DNA from: Choricystis sp. odSpoLacu1
Lineage: Eukaryota; Chlorophyta; Trebouxiophyceae
DNA: 64,000 nt
Direction: 5' to 3'
NCBI GenBank assembly: GCA_958009055.1
Contig: OY253660.1
Location: 62,001-126,000 of the forward strand
Position 1 is the first letter of the stretch; every line of letters begins with the position of its first letter. Positions 44,870 through 55,675 of this stretch are shown here, piece after piece. The notes under the pieces were generated by a model, which searched no databases, was not told the DNA's origin, and saw only the letters and a program-made list of their open reading frames with translations. The position numbers and the translations under genes are program-made.

Positions 44870-45577
44870 ATGGCCGTCAAGGTATGCAAACCTCGCTGAA
44901 AGGAGGAGCTGATCAAATCGGGTGGAGTTGGACGGTCTCTGTCCAACACGCGCCCACCCACCACCACCGTCCCTCTTCCCCACACACAGGCCCTCACCCT
45001 CGCCGCCATGCTGGCCGCCCTTGCCACTCTGACCTTCGCTTCCCCCCCCACCACCACCGTCGTGCACTGGGACTTTCCCCACGCCCCCCGCCCCCGCCTC
45101 ACCCTCGCCCCCGGCGACGCCCTCACTTTCGAATGGTCCTCCGACCACGGCGTCTACCTCATTCCCGGTGTGAAAGCGGGCGCCAACCCCACGTGTGAGG
45201 ATGGGGCTGGGTTCAAGGATGCCGGCCTCACGCTCGCGCGCTCCCCCGCGCGCAAAGACTATGGCCCTGTTGGCGGCGTGCTGACGTGGACGGCTGCCGC
45301 GCCGGGTACCTACGCGTTTGCCGACCCTGTGGCCTCCAACTGCCAGGCCGGCATGCTGCTGCTGGTGGATGTGGTGGGGGGCGCGCCCGCGCCCGCGCCC
45401 GCGCGCGGCGCGGCGGCGGCCGCGGCCGCCCTTGCCCCCGCTCAAGCGCTGGCTGAAGCTCCCGCCGGCGCTGCCACCGGCAGGCGGGGCGCGAAACCGT
45501 CCGCCCGGCCTTCGCCGGCGGCGGTGCGGCGTGCGGAGCGGGCGGAGGCGAGGGAGGCGGGCGGCGTGATGGGGTGA
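44870..45577 (+). CDS. Secreted phytocyanin-like (cupredoxin-fold) protein
   Basis: Exon 1 is only 12 bases (44870-44881, MAVK); exon 2 is 44990-45577; 199 residues. A signal peptide spans the junction (MAVKALTLAAMLAALATLTF, then AS). The domain shows VVHWDFPHAPRP, LAPGDALTFEWSSDHGVYLI, ANPTCEDGAGF and TAAAPGTYAFADPVASNCQA followed by GM, the order of a phytocyanin with its disulfide cysteines. Of the copper ligands, the first His (DHG) and the final Met remain, but the ligand Cys position holds Asp and the second His position holds Asn. It is therefore probably copper-free, like early-nodulin-like proteins. An Ala/Pro/Arg-rich tail of 60 residues follows. A TGTAA lies about 50 bases past the stop. 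Confidence 0.82.
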
Positions 45578-45946
45578 TGGTGTGTTTTGTCGAGAGAGTG
45601 AGCGATGCGATGATTTTTGTTTACCTGTTATGTAAAAACGAACGATGAACTTGAAGAAATGTGATTCCTATTGCACAGAGAGGCGGGCGGAGGGAGGGAA
45701 GATGGTTAAAGCCCAACAAAAAAAAACGCCCCGTCCGACGAGGACACAACCGAGCGACGGCTTGGTGTGTAGCTCATTCACCACATTGCGGCCGGCGGTT
45801 GACCAACCGCCGGCGTTTCCACCCCGCGCTCACCTCCGCCTCCTCACCCGTTGACACTCGACACTCACTTGTTGTTGTTGCAGCAACAAATCGTTCGCCA
45901 CGGGACGCGCAGCGCCCACGCACGTGCCCCCGTACCAAAATCAACC
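45578..45946. other. Intergenic region upstream of lipase 1, with TGTAA and a palindrome
   Basis: Holds a TGTAA (45631-45635) suited to the upstream gene's 3' end and the strong inverted repeat at 45791-45814. No gene seen. Confidence 0.5.
45791..45814. repeat. Inverted repeat, 11-base arms around two bases
   Basis: GCCGGCGGTTG, AC, CAACCGCCGGC, about 130 bases before the lipase 1 start codon. It is a strong hairpin in either strand and a candidate operator or insulator; no homologous element elsewhere in the window. Confidence 0.88.
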
Positions 45947-48617
45947 ATGCCCGCCCTCCGCCTCTACGGCCGCACCTGGAACACCGCGTCCGACGTCACC
46001 CCGGCCATTGCGTTTGCCACGGGCGCCGCCCACGCAGCCTGGCTGGCCATCTTTGGCGGCCTGTGGTTTGGCCTGTTGCCGCGCGCGGCCCCCGCCTGCG
46101 CCGCGCCCGGCATCCACTATCAAGCTTTTATGATGTCTTCACTGGCTCTCTTCACCCTCATGCTCATCATCGAGGTCGCCACCTTTTACGCAGGGTGGAG
46201 GGGGGCCCCGTTGGAGGTGTCCAAGAGGTGGGCGGTCACACCCCTAGCCTACACACTGACCGCGCTGTGGCTGGCCCAGCTGGGGCTCACACTCTACGGC
46301 CTGATCGTGACGGCGAGCAACTTCTCTGCCGACCCATGCTGGACAGGCGTCGCCGCCGCCCGCGCGCACGGCATCGCGTCCGGCATGGTGCCCACCGCGT
46401 GCGTGTTTTCGGTGTGCACGGTGGCCCTGATGCGGCTGCTCTTCCAAAAATACCAAAACACGAAAACCGTCGCGTCGTGGCAGACCTGCTTCTCCGGGGT
46501 GGCGCGCTCCATCGGGGCGACGCCTGCTTTGACTCGTCAAGTCGAGGGGAGGGCGGCAGCGTTGCCTGCGCTGGCCAGGGTGCTGCATCAGTTGTTTGGT
46601 GATGTGGATGTTGTGGTGAGCGATCTAGCCACCGCCCTCGTGCTGACTGCTGCCGCCCAACAAAACAGGCGGCGGGCTGCCATTGAGCGAGCTGCCGCGG
46701 CCGCCGGCATCGACCCACCCCCGTTGGACGCGGACGGCGACGGCGAGGACGACGACGACGGCGACCCAGACACCGCAGTGGGTGTCGACCCCAACCCCGC
46801 TGCCGCTGGAGGTGGCGCAGCCGTCGTGTCGGCAGCCCAGGTGGCGGCGGATGCGGCGGCGGATTCGGCGGATGCAGCGGCCGGCGTGTTCAAGAAACGG
46901 GGCGGCGCGTCGACCAAGAAACCACGCCCCGCCGCCTCTGCCGCCGCCGCCGCCAAGCTGGCCGCCGCCAACGCGGCCGCCGCGGCCAAGGGGCAGCCTC
47001 CAGCCCCCCCCAGCCGCGACTGGCCCGAGGGCGCCCCGTTTCCGGTCGACAGGCGGGTGTCTGTGCGGTTCCCCATGCAGCTGACGCCGTCAGAACTTCA
47101 CGCCGCGGGCGCCGACCCCGAGTCCGCGTCGGCCGCCCAGGACCAGTACCTCGGCCAACGCGACCGCGTCCCCTTTGACACCTTGATGGATGCTGCGCAC
47201 TGGGGGCGGTACGCGTGCGCTGTGTATGGTGTGACCGCGCTGTCCGACCCCGCGCCCGGGTGCTCGTGTAGGGGCGCCACGCGCGGCGTGTGCGGCGCGT
47301 GCGTGCCGGCGTGCACGCCCGCGTCCCCGGTGACGCACGCCACCATTCGGGCCGCCGTGCTGGACACGGCGGGTTGAAGCGGATGACCTGCTGTTTTTCT
47401 CGACGGCCAACGACGCACTGGCGTCTCTCCCCTACATGATCGCCCTGGACCGCGCCCGCCGCACCCTCGTGCTCGCGGTGCGCGGCACCGCCTCCCTCAG
47501 CGACGCCATCACCGACATCGCCCTCGTCCCCGTGGACGCGTCCCGCTGCGTGCCGGACGACGTGCGCGCGACTCTGGATGGCCCCGCCCTCGCCCACTCG
47601 GGCATCCTGCAAGCGGCAGAGGCGATTCTCACCCACGTCGACACGCTCGGCCTGCTGGACGCCCTGCTGGATGGGTGCCACACCCGCCTGTGTCAGCATG
47701 CTGCCTCCCTGGACGAGGCGGCGTCCGCAGAGTTGGCTGCCCAGGCGAGTGGGCCTTTGGCCCGCGTTGCGAGCGCGCGTGTTTCCGATCCCACCGCCCT
47801 GGAAGCCGCCGCCAAAGCCGCCCTGCCCGACACAAAAGGCTGGAGGTTGGTGGTGACGGGCCACTCGCTGGGGGCCGGCACCGCTGCGTTGTTGGCGCTC
47901 ATGCTCAAACCGCGTGTCCCCGGCGTGCGGTGCTGGGCTTTCTCCCCGCCTGGGTGCACCGTCTCCTCCGCCCTGCTCGCCTACACCCGCTCCTTCATTG
48001 TGTCGGTCGCAGCTGGCAAGGATGTGGTGCCACGTGCCAGTGCCGCCGCCCTCAACCGCCTGGTGGACGAAATGATCGTCTCCCTCGGCCGCTGCCGCCA
48101 CCCCAAACTCAAAGTGTTGCTGGGTGGCTGGTGGCGGCGCAAGGCTCGCCCCCCCCCCTCCGCCCTCTTCCACGCGTACGAAGACATTCCCGACGAGCCG
48201 CGCGAGTTCATCCGAAAATATTTTTTACTCGAAGACATCAAAGATCGCGGCATCATCCCCATGTTCCCCCCCGACAAAATTGTGTTCCTACGCCCCCTCA
48301 AGTCGCGCAAAGCGACGGCCGCGAGAGACGCGTTCACCGTAAAATCGTGGGACGCGGTGTGGGCGACGGCGGAGGAGTTGGCGGCGGAGGGCATCATCGT
48401 TGGCAGATCAATGGTAGAACACCACCTTGTTGAGGGCACCGTGCTGGAGGCGGTGGCTCACTCCATCATCTGGCACCCCGACAACCCTGCCTCGCCGCAG
48501 GAGAGGCAGGCGCAGCGCGCGCTGGCGCGGCGGTTGAAGAAGGTGGCGGACTTGGTGGTCGAAACGCGTCCGGAGGACGACAAGTTTATCTCCATGGAGG
48601 CGGGCACCCGTATTTGA
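45947..48617 (+). CDS. sn1-specific diacylglycerol lipase-like protein 1 (frame break)
   Basis: Class 3 lipase with an N-terminal block of four membrane helices (for example FMMSSLALFTLMLIIEVATF), as in DAGL alpha/beta. A soluble insert with an acidic run (DGDGEDDDDGDPD) follows, then the catalytic domain: LVLAVRGTASLSDAITDIAL, the nucleophile VVTGHSLGAGTAAL, AGKDVVPRAS with the likely Asp, and EHHLVEGTVLEA with the likely His. The first frame ends at TGA 47375-47377. The lipase domain continues from 47373 in the next frame, so one base too many lies near 47371-47373. The second lipase in this window (55676-57973) aligns straight across the break, showing that the two parts belong together. 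Either the break is a sequence error or the gene is recently disabled. An internal ATG at 47436 would give a lipase-only protein. Confidence 0.75.
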
Positions 48618-49011
48618 GTGGGGGGAGTGCTCGCAGTGCTCGCAGTGCTCGCCGTGGGGCGGGCGTGGGGGTTGAGGGGTGGGAAGAGAGAAAAAAAGAA
48701 GAGCAAAAAGGATGTTCCCTCGTTGCTCCCGTTGATTTTGGTTTTTTACGCACACAACACTTGGGCAAGATAACTTTGGAGCAAGAGAGAAGGGCGCCTG
48801 TGGCGCTGTTTTTTTGGTAACACACACACCAACCGAAGAAAACGAAAACCTAGGGGAGCAGAAGTCTTGCCGCGAAAAAAACGTGCCGACCCGCGCTCTC
48901 TCTTATGACCCACCACGCTTCCGCGGTGGAAAGGCGGCACACGCGTTGTGACGACGCGCCCCACCACACACACCACCACCAACAAGAAAAGAAAGAGTGA
49001 AGAAAAAAACA
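48618..49011. other. Intergenic region between convergent genes
   Basis: Begins with the 9-base triplicate at 48626-48652, then AT-richer sequence with A-runs. No gene seen; 3' ends of lipase 1 and SDHA. Confidence 0.5.
48626..48652. repeat. Three tandem copies of AGTGCTCGC
   Basis: Perfect 9-base unit repeated three times, starting nine bases after the lipase 1 stop codon, in the 3' untranslated region. Confidence 0.9.
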
Positions 49012-51531
49012 TCAATACACGCGCGCCTTCGGCGGAATGTGCTCCATCTCCCCCGTCGGCAGCGGCTGCATGTGCACGGGGCGGTAGTCCACCCGCACGC
49101 GCCGCTTGCCGTTCTGCTCCTCAATGTAGCCCAGCGAGTGACGCATCCAGTTTTTGTCGTCGCGCTCGGTGAAGTCTTCGCGCGCGTGCGCGCCGCGCGA
49201 CTCGGTGCGCGCTTCCGCGCAGTGCAGCGTCGTCGCAGCATTAGCCAGCAGGTTGTCCAGCTCCAGGGCTTCCACCAGGTCGGTGTTCCACGTGGTGGAG
49301 CGATCGGTGAGGCCGATGTCGGCAAAGGCGTCCACCGTGGCGTCGACGCGCGCGCAGCCGGCTTTGAGTGATTCCGCTGTGCGGAAGACGGCCGCGTCCT
49401 TCTGCATGACGCGCTGCAGTTCACGCCGCACAGAGGCGACAGACCTCGACCCGGACGCCGTGCGCACCTTCTCCAGGCGGGCCACGGAGTCGGCGCCCAT
49501 GTCGCCGGTGAAAGGGGGGGGGGGCGAGCCGGGTTTCACCGTCTCGGCAATCGTGTTCGCACACGCGCGCCCAAACACCACAATGTCCAGCAACGAGTTG
49601 GCGCCCAGCCGGTTGGCGCCGTGGACGGACGCACAAGCGGCTTCACCCGCGGCCAGCAGGCCGGGAACGACCGCGTCCGGGTTGGCGGCAGTCGGGCGCA
49701 ACACTTTGCCGCGCACGTTGGTCGGGACGCCCCCCATGTTGTAATGAACGGTCGGCAGCACAGGGATCGGTTCTTTCGTCACGTCCACCCCCGCAAAGAT
49801 GGCGGCCGTCTCCGAGATGCCGGGCAGCCGCTCAGCCAGCAGGTCGGGGGGCAGGTGGTTGAGGAAGAGGTGGACGTGGTCCTTGTCGGGGCCGCAGCCG
49901 CGGCCTTCACGGATTTCCAGCGTCATCGACCGTGACACGACGTCGCGCGACGCCAGGTCCTTGGCGGTGGGTGCATACCTCTCCATGAAGCGCTCCCCCT
50001 CCGCATTGCGCAGGATACCGCCCTCACCGCGGCATCCCTCCGTGATGAGGCAGCCGGCGCCATAGATGCCGGTCGGGTGGAACTGCACGAACTCTTGGTC
50101 TTGCAGCGGAATGCCGGCGCGCACCGCCATGCCGCCCCCGTCACCCGTGCAAGTGTGGGCGGAGGTCGCAGAAAAATACGCACGCCCATAGCCACCCGTG
50201 GCCAGCACGGTGGAGTGGGCGGCGAAGCGGTGGAGGGAGCCGTCCTCCAGGCAGAGGGCGAGGACGCCGCCACAGGACCCGTCGGGCTTCATGAGAAGAT
50301 CAAGCGCAAAATACTCGACGAAAAACTGGCAGTCGTGCTTCATGGCTTGACCATACAGCGTGTGCAGCATGGCGTGGCCGGTGCGGTCGGCGGCGGCGGC
50401 GCAGCGGTAGGCTTGGCCGCCCTTGCCAAAGTCGAGCGACTGATGGTGTGGGGCGTTTTTTTTGGTATTGGTTTTGATTCCGTGTGATCGTCCTCTCTCC
50501 TTGCTCGCACGCGCGCACGCACACAGCGCTGCCACGCACACCACGCGCTCCCAGCGGGCGAGCCCCCCCCCCACCCAAACCCCAGTCCCTCCCTCTTACC
50601 TGGCCCCCAAACGCGCGCTGATAAATCTTCCCTTCATCCGTCCTGGAAAACGGCAGCCCATAGTTCTCCAGCTCGATCACAGCGGCGGGCGCTTCCCGAC
50701 ACATGTAGTGGATGGCGTCCTGGTCGCCGAGCCAGTCCGACCCCTTGATCGTGTCGTACGCGTGCCACCGCCAGTCGTCGGGGGTCATGTTGCCGAGGGC
50801 GGCGTTGATGCCGCCCTGGGCGGCCACAGTGTGGGAGCGGGTGGGGAAGAGCTTGGTGATGCAGCTGTGAGGGTGGGTGGGGGTGAGGGGGCAGAGAGGG
50901 TGAAAACACGCGTCGACGCCAGCCCCCCCAGCCGCTGTCGCTCGAGTCGCCGCGGCGTGCCGCCCCGCCCGCGGCCGCCTTTTCTCCTCTTTTTGTCCCC
51001 TCGCCCCCCCCCCACACCAACCGCAGCAACCAGGTGGTGCGAGTGGGGGAGAGCCGACTTGGTGCAGGGGCCAAGGGCGCGCGCGGTTCGATGGAGTTCC
51101 TCTTCGCATGCTTCTCTCGCCGCCCTGCTCTCTTTGTTCGGCGGCCCGCCCCGGCCTTGGCTTGCCTCCCTCCCTCCTCCCACCCCTGACATGCGAGCCA
51201 GCGAGCTCGTGCCAAGCGAGTGGGCGGGCAGTGTGGTGCCGACACGCAACACCACGGCCGCCGCACAAAAAAAGCAGCCGCACGCAGACACGCGGGCATC
51301 GCGCATCCCCTCCTCCTTCCACACTCACGCTGTCTTGAGCCCCGCCTCGCACAACCCCACCGTCGCCCGCAGGCCGGCGCCACCCGCCCCCACGACGATG
51401 GCGTCGTACGAGTGGTCGACGACGGGGACGCCGGCCAGGGAGGAGGCGCGGCGCAGGGTGGCGAGAGGCGCGAGCGCGGCGATGGGGGGGGCGCGCCGCC
51501 GGGCGACGGCGGTGACGGCGGCGCGGAGCAT
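49012..51531 (-). CDS. SDHA: Succinate dehydrogenase flavoprotein subunit (mitochondrial)
   Basis: Catalytic subunit of complex II, oxidising succinate in the mitochondrial matrix. Exons 51531-51329, 50864-50600 and 50439-49012; 631 residues, the usual size. The first 30 residues (Arg/Ala, no acids) are a presequence. [20 protein letters not shown] binds [20 protein letters not shown] carries the His that links FAD covalently. [20 protein letters not shown] and [20 protein letters not shown] are active-site signatures, and the C-terminus [20 protein letters not shown] is strongly conserved. No defect seen. Its start is 156 bases from that of the ELIP-like gene. Confidence 0.98.
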
Positions 51532-51687
51532 GGCGAAAGGGACGAGGTAGGGTGCGGGAGGTGTGAACGGCGAGGCGCGTTCCTCTCAACGCGAAGAGTT
51601 TGTGTCAACGCCGCGCAGCGCATCAGAACACTCTCACTTCCTAGTTTTCTTCTTTGCGCCCTCTCCCTCCTTCCCAAAACCAGCATC

Positions 51688-52466
51688 ATGCTTGCTCGCG
51701 CTCCTCTGGCTACCCGCCGCGTTGTGGCTCGCAGCACCGGCGCCCCGACCGAGGCGCCGGCCGCGCCCGCGACGCGCACCCCCCTCCCCGCGGAGGGCTC
51801 GAATTTTTTCCGGGGCTCCGCCTACTCTGACCAAGCCGCCTTTGACGCGGCCGTGAAATCTGACGCCACTGACATTGAGAACGTCGTGGACGTCCCCGTG
51901 GTGGAGGCGCCCTCGCTGGCTGGTGAGTGGGAGTGGGTAGGACGGAGCCCGTCAACGAGAACGGAAAAATGGGAGGTTTGGGAGAAAAGCGGCGACGCCG
52001 TGTCGCGACGTGAGCGCGGCTGTTACGCCGACCTCCCCTCCCCTCCCCGCGCTGCCGCCGCCACACCTCACACACACACACCACACCTCACACACACACC
52101 ACACCTCACACACACACCACACCACACCCACATCCACACAACACAGACGTCATGGCCTTCTCCGGCCCCGCCCCCGAGCTCGCCAACGGGCGCGCCTGCA
52201 TGGTCGCCACGCTCGCCGCCCTGGCCGCCGAGCTCAACACCAACGAGCCCATCCTTGCGCAGGCCGCGCAGGAGCCGACGCTGGTTGTCCTGGCAGCGAT
52301 TCTGGTCATGGTCGGTACTTTGGCTCCACTCGTGCAAAATGTCGACGTCGTCCCTCCTTTCCCGTGGGCGGTTCCGTCGGTCGAGATGCGCGTCGGGCGT
52401 GTGGCCATGCTGGGCCTGGTCGCGTGGGTCGCGGTCGAGCAGCTGAAAGGTGGGGCCGTGTTTTGA
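51688..52466 (+). CDS. ELIP: Early light-induced (ELIP-type) chlorophyll a/b-binding-like protein
   Basis: Thylakoid photoprotection protein with three membrane helices. Exons 51688-51922 and 52147-52466 give 184 residues. Exon 1 is a transit peptide plus a linker (SNFFRGSAYSDQAAFDAA). Exon 2 starts DVMAFSGPAPELANGRACMV, a chlorophyll-binding helix 1 with ELxNGR. A central helix VLAAILVMVGTLAPLV follows, then VEMRVGRVAMLGLVAWVAVE, helix 3 with the ExxxGRxAM motif. Such proteins bind pigment transiently under high light; light control is expected but not visible. The intron is largely (CA)n with repeated ACACCTCACACAC. It is transcribed away from SDHA. Confidence 0.92.
52065..52146. repeat. 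CA-rich tandem repeat at the end of the ELIP intron
   Basis: Repeated ACACCACACCTCACACAC units directly before the acceptor at 52146. Likely replication-slippage product; it replaces the usual pyrimidine tract. Confidence 0.85.
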
Positions 52467-52568
52467 GGAACAGCTTTGTGTGTGTGAGTATTCGAATTCT
52501 TTTGCAGAGTGAAAAATGGGAGAACACGGGACGGGGAGGAAAAAAAGCCCGCGCGTTTGCGCCACTAT

Positions 52569-52586
52569 CTCTCTCACGTGAGAGAG
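52569..52586. repeat. 18-base palindrome centred on CACGTG
   Basis: CTCTCTCAC followed by GTGAGAGAG. The centre CACGTG is a G-box/E-box core. It overlaps the stop codon of the zinc-finger gene and lies 103 bases past the end of the ELIP gene. Confidence 0.75.
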
Positions 52587-54296
52587 CGAGCCTTGGCCGC
52601 CGCCCGCCGCCCGCCGCGCGCTTTGGGCGCGGGCGCGGGAGCCGCTTTCTTGGCGGCAGCCACCTTTTTGGCCACACCACCAGCTGCAGCCTGCTTGCCT
52701 TTCGGTTTCACCGCCGCCGCCCCGTGCTTGCCTTTCGGCTTTGCCGCCGCCGCAGTCGCCCCCGCCGCCTGCTTGCCCATGGTTTTGGACGCGGTAGTCA
52801 CTGTCGCCGTCTGCACCGTGGCCACCGCGTCAGCCACCGGCACCGCGGGCGCGGGGGGCGCGGGCGCCGCCGCCTTGCGCGCGCGCTTGGCGGTCGGCGC
52901 GGCCCCCGCGCCCGCCTTGCGCCCGCGCCTGGCGGGTTTGGCCGTGGTAGCAGCGTCGCCCGCCGCGGCCTCCGCAGCTGGCGCTGCCGCCACAGCCACG
53001 CTCTCCGCCTCCACCCCCGCCGCGTCGGTCACGCGGCACCTCAGCGGCCCCTCACACACGCCGCGCTCATCCAACGCGGCCACCAGGGCGGCGCCGTCGG
53101 CGTGCACGCTCCATGTGTCCGCCGCGGCGGCAGCGTCGGAGGCGGCGAGGGGGCGCGAGAAGAGGACAGCTTTTGGGCCGCCGAGTGCGTCGCCACACTT
53201 TAACGCCCAGTAGCGCCCACCATCGCGGTCGGTGCCCAGAGGCGCACACCGGGCAGCCGCGCCTGTCGCCTTGGAGGCCAGGGCGGCCAGTCGGGCGGCG
53301 GCACCGCCTTCGGCCGCTGCTTCGACGCGCGCGCGCGCGAGGCAGCCACCAGCGCGCGCTGATCCTCGGCCGTCATGCACGCCGCCCCGGCGGACGCCAG
53401 CATGGCCCCCACCGCGGCGTCTCGCTGCTTGGCCCACGCGTCGCGCGCATCCTTGCGGGCGGCGGCCAGGGCGTCGCGGCGGGCGCGGTCGGCGGCCACG
53501 TCGGTTTCGAGGCCGGATTCTACGGCAGCGCGCAGAGCCGCGGTGTCGAGGGCGTCGTGCACCAAAGCGCGCAGCATGCGGACGCGGACGCCGGGGGGCA
53601 GGCCCCAGTAGCCGCCGGACGGGTAGGGGGGGGCGTCTTCCGCGGTGGCGGCGGCGGCGGCGACCGCGTCGCGAGCTGCAGCGGCTCCAGCGGCGGCAGC
53701 CGCCGCTGCCGCCGCATCCCCCGCCGCATCTGCCGCCGCCGCGTCCGCGTCCGCGTCTCTGGCGGCGGCGGCGGCGGCCCTCTGGCCGGCCAGGCTGGAG
53801 CGGCGGTGGGGCGGCGCGCGCGCACGCGACGCAGCGGCGGCCGCGGTCGCCGCCGCAGCCTCGGCCGTGTCGACCGCCGCAGCCGCGGCCGCGGTGTCGG
53901 CGGCCAGGTACTGCCGCATGACGTCGGTCCAGCCGTCGCTCACGGACCCAGGGATGCCCCAGTCCCGGCGCACGGCGTCAAGGAGGGCGATGTGGACGGC
54001 GGCGACGGCTGACGCAGCGGTGCGCGGGGCAGCGGCGGCGCCATCGCCCGCGTCCACCGCAGCCCGCGTCAGTTCAGCGGCCAGGGACGCGCCACACACG
54101 GCGGGGACGCCCGTCTGGGAGCCGGCAAAGGTGGCCAGAAACTCCAGGATTTCAGCGACGTCCCCCGCACCCACATCCACCGGCAGGGGCAGGCGGGCCC
54201 CCCCGCCCCGGGGCCAGGGCGCGGTGCGGGCGCCGGGGGGAGGCTTGACGGTGGGGCGGTGGATGGCGGGGTCGACGGTGGGCTGGGGTGTGTGGG

Positions 54297-54327
<31 letters not shown>

Positions 54328-55533
54328 GGAGGAGGTGAGCGAACGACGGGGGCCGCGACGCAGTCACCCCCCACCTTCCCCCCATCCCCCATCCTCACCG
54401 GCATCGGCGCCGGCCGCCCCCCCAGCTCGCCGTCCGGCACCAGGCGCAGCGCGGGCTTGCCCACGCGCCGCCGGTCGCCGGCCGGCCGGTCGGCGCGCGG
54501 GCGCCGCGCGGGCGTCGCCGCGTCACCCTCACCCCCCTCCTCCTTGGCCGCCGGCGGGGGCCGCTTGGCGTGCGGATTCTTGGCCAGCAGGGCGGACACC
54601 GACCCAAACCCGGCGGCGCGGGAGACAGTGGCCAGAATACCAGTCGCCGACAGCCCCGCCCGCTTGCGGCAGTTGGAGCAATTGCAGGCGCCCTTGCAGC
54701 GGGGGCAGGACCAGGTGGGGAGGGTGGTGACCTGTACGGTGGGCGGGGGCGGGAAAGGGGGTCGAAACAACGGGGGAGGAGGGCGCGGCACCAGTCACGA
54801 GAGGCCGCCATCCACAACAACACTCACCTGCTCCACTTGCTCGCCGTAGCGGTTGCTCAGGCAGCGCGGGCACCAGAAGAGGGTGCACACGGTGCACTTG
54901 GCCTTGAGTTCGACAGTTTTTTGGCGGCACTGAGAGGGAAGGGCGGGAGGGATGATGAAAAATGTGTGAGCCCGCCCGATCCGACGCGACACAGAGTGAT
55001 CGGGGATGAGAGGGAAGGCGCTGCTGACGCATAGCACGGTTGGGTGTGGCGTGCGGGGGAGGGAAACAGGCCGCGCTCTCTAGAGAGAGGGTCCCCGACC
55101 GAAAAAAACAAAACGGATGGGGACCGTCGGCGGTCCGGAGAGTGCGCGCGTTCGGCTGGCACACGCGCGACCAGTGCACGCCGAGATCACGCAGAGCAGC
55201 AAACACTGTCGCTGAGCTCCACCGTTCAAAGCAGCGGGGTGCACCACAGGCCGGCAGCATTGAAATCAGCCCATTCGAAAATTCGCGACCCCAATCCCCT
55301 CTCCGCGCCGCCCCACGCCTCCCGCTTCCCCCCTTCTCTCCTCTCACCTGGTGGCACGTCGTCCCATTCTCCGAGTCGTAGATGCGTCCCCCCTGCACCC
55401 GCACCCCGGGGTTGGTGGTGCGCGGTTTGCGCGGCTTTTTGTCTTTGGGCGCGTCGGCCGCAGGCGCGGCCGGCGGGGGCGGCACTGTGTCGCTCGCAGC
55501 CGGCGGCGCGGAGGCCGCGGCGGCAGCGGGCAT
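52574..55533 (-). CDS. zf-4CXXC_R1 zinc-finger protein with DDT and WHIM-type regions (frame break)
   Basis: Nuclear protein of about 776 residues. Exons 55533-55348, 54929-54828, 54731-54399 and 54282-52574. A Lys/Pro N-terminus leads to the CXXC_R1 finger: CHQ|CRQ across intron 1, CTVCTLFWCPRCLSNRYGEQ, and WSCPRCKGACNCSNCRKRAG, the type found in CDCA7 and plant relatives. VDVGAGDVAEILEFLATFAG begins a DDT domain. APLGTDRDGGRYWAL is the LGTDRDxxxYW motif of WHIM/WSD regions. The C-terminus is Lys/Ala/Pro-rich with PKGK repeats, likely binding DNA. This domain set is known in plant zf-4CXXC_R1 proteins and suggests a chromatin role. The last exon needs one CG less in (CG)7 at 53326-53339 to join the DDT and WHIM parts in one frame. 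Confidence 0.8.
54301..54329. repeat. (GT)5 followed by G19 in an intron
   Basis: Lies in intron 3 of the zinc-finger gene; in the sense direction it is C19 then (AC)n, close to the acceptor at 54283. It is the longest G run in the window and could form a G-quadruplex on the plus strand. Confidence 0.9.
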
Positions 55534-55675
55534 GGGGTGTGGTGCTTGGAAAAAGGGGAAAAGGGGGGATGGGAAGAGAAAACGCGATGCGAGTTTGCGA
55601 GCGTTCGCTGGTCAACCTTCGCTCCCTCGTTTTTGGGCGCCGACTCACACAAAAAACCATCAGAGAGGGACAGCC

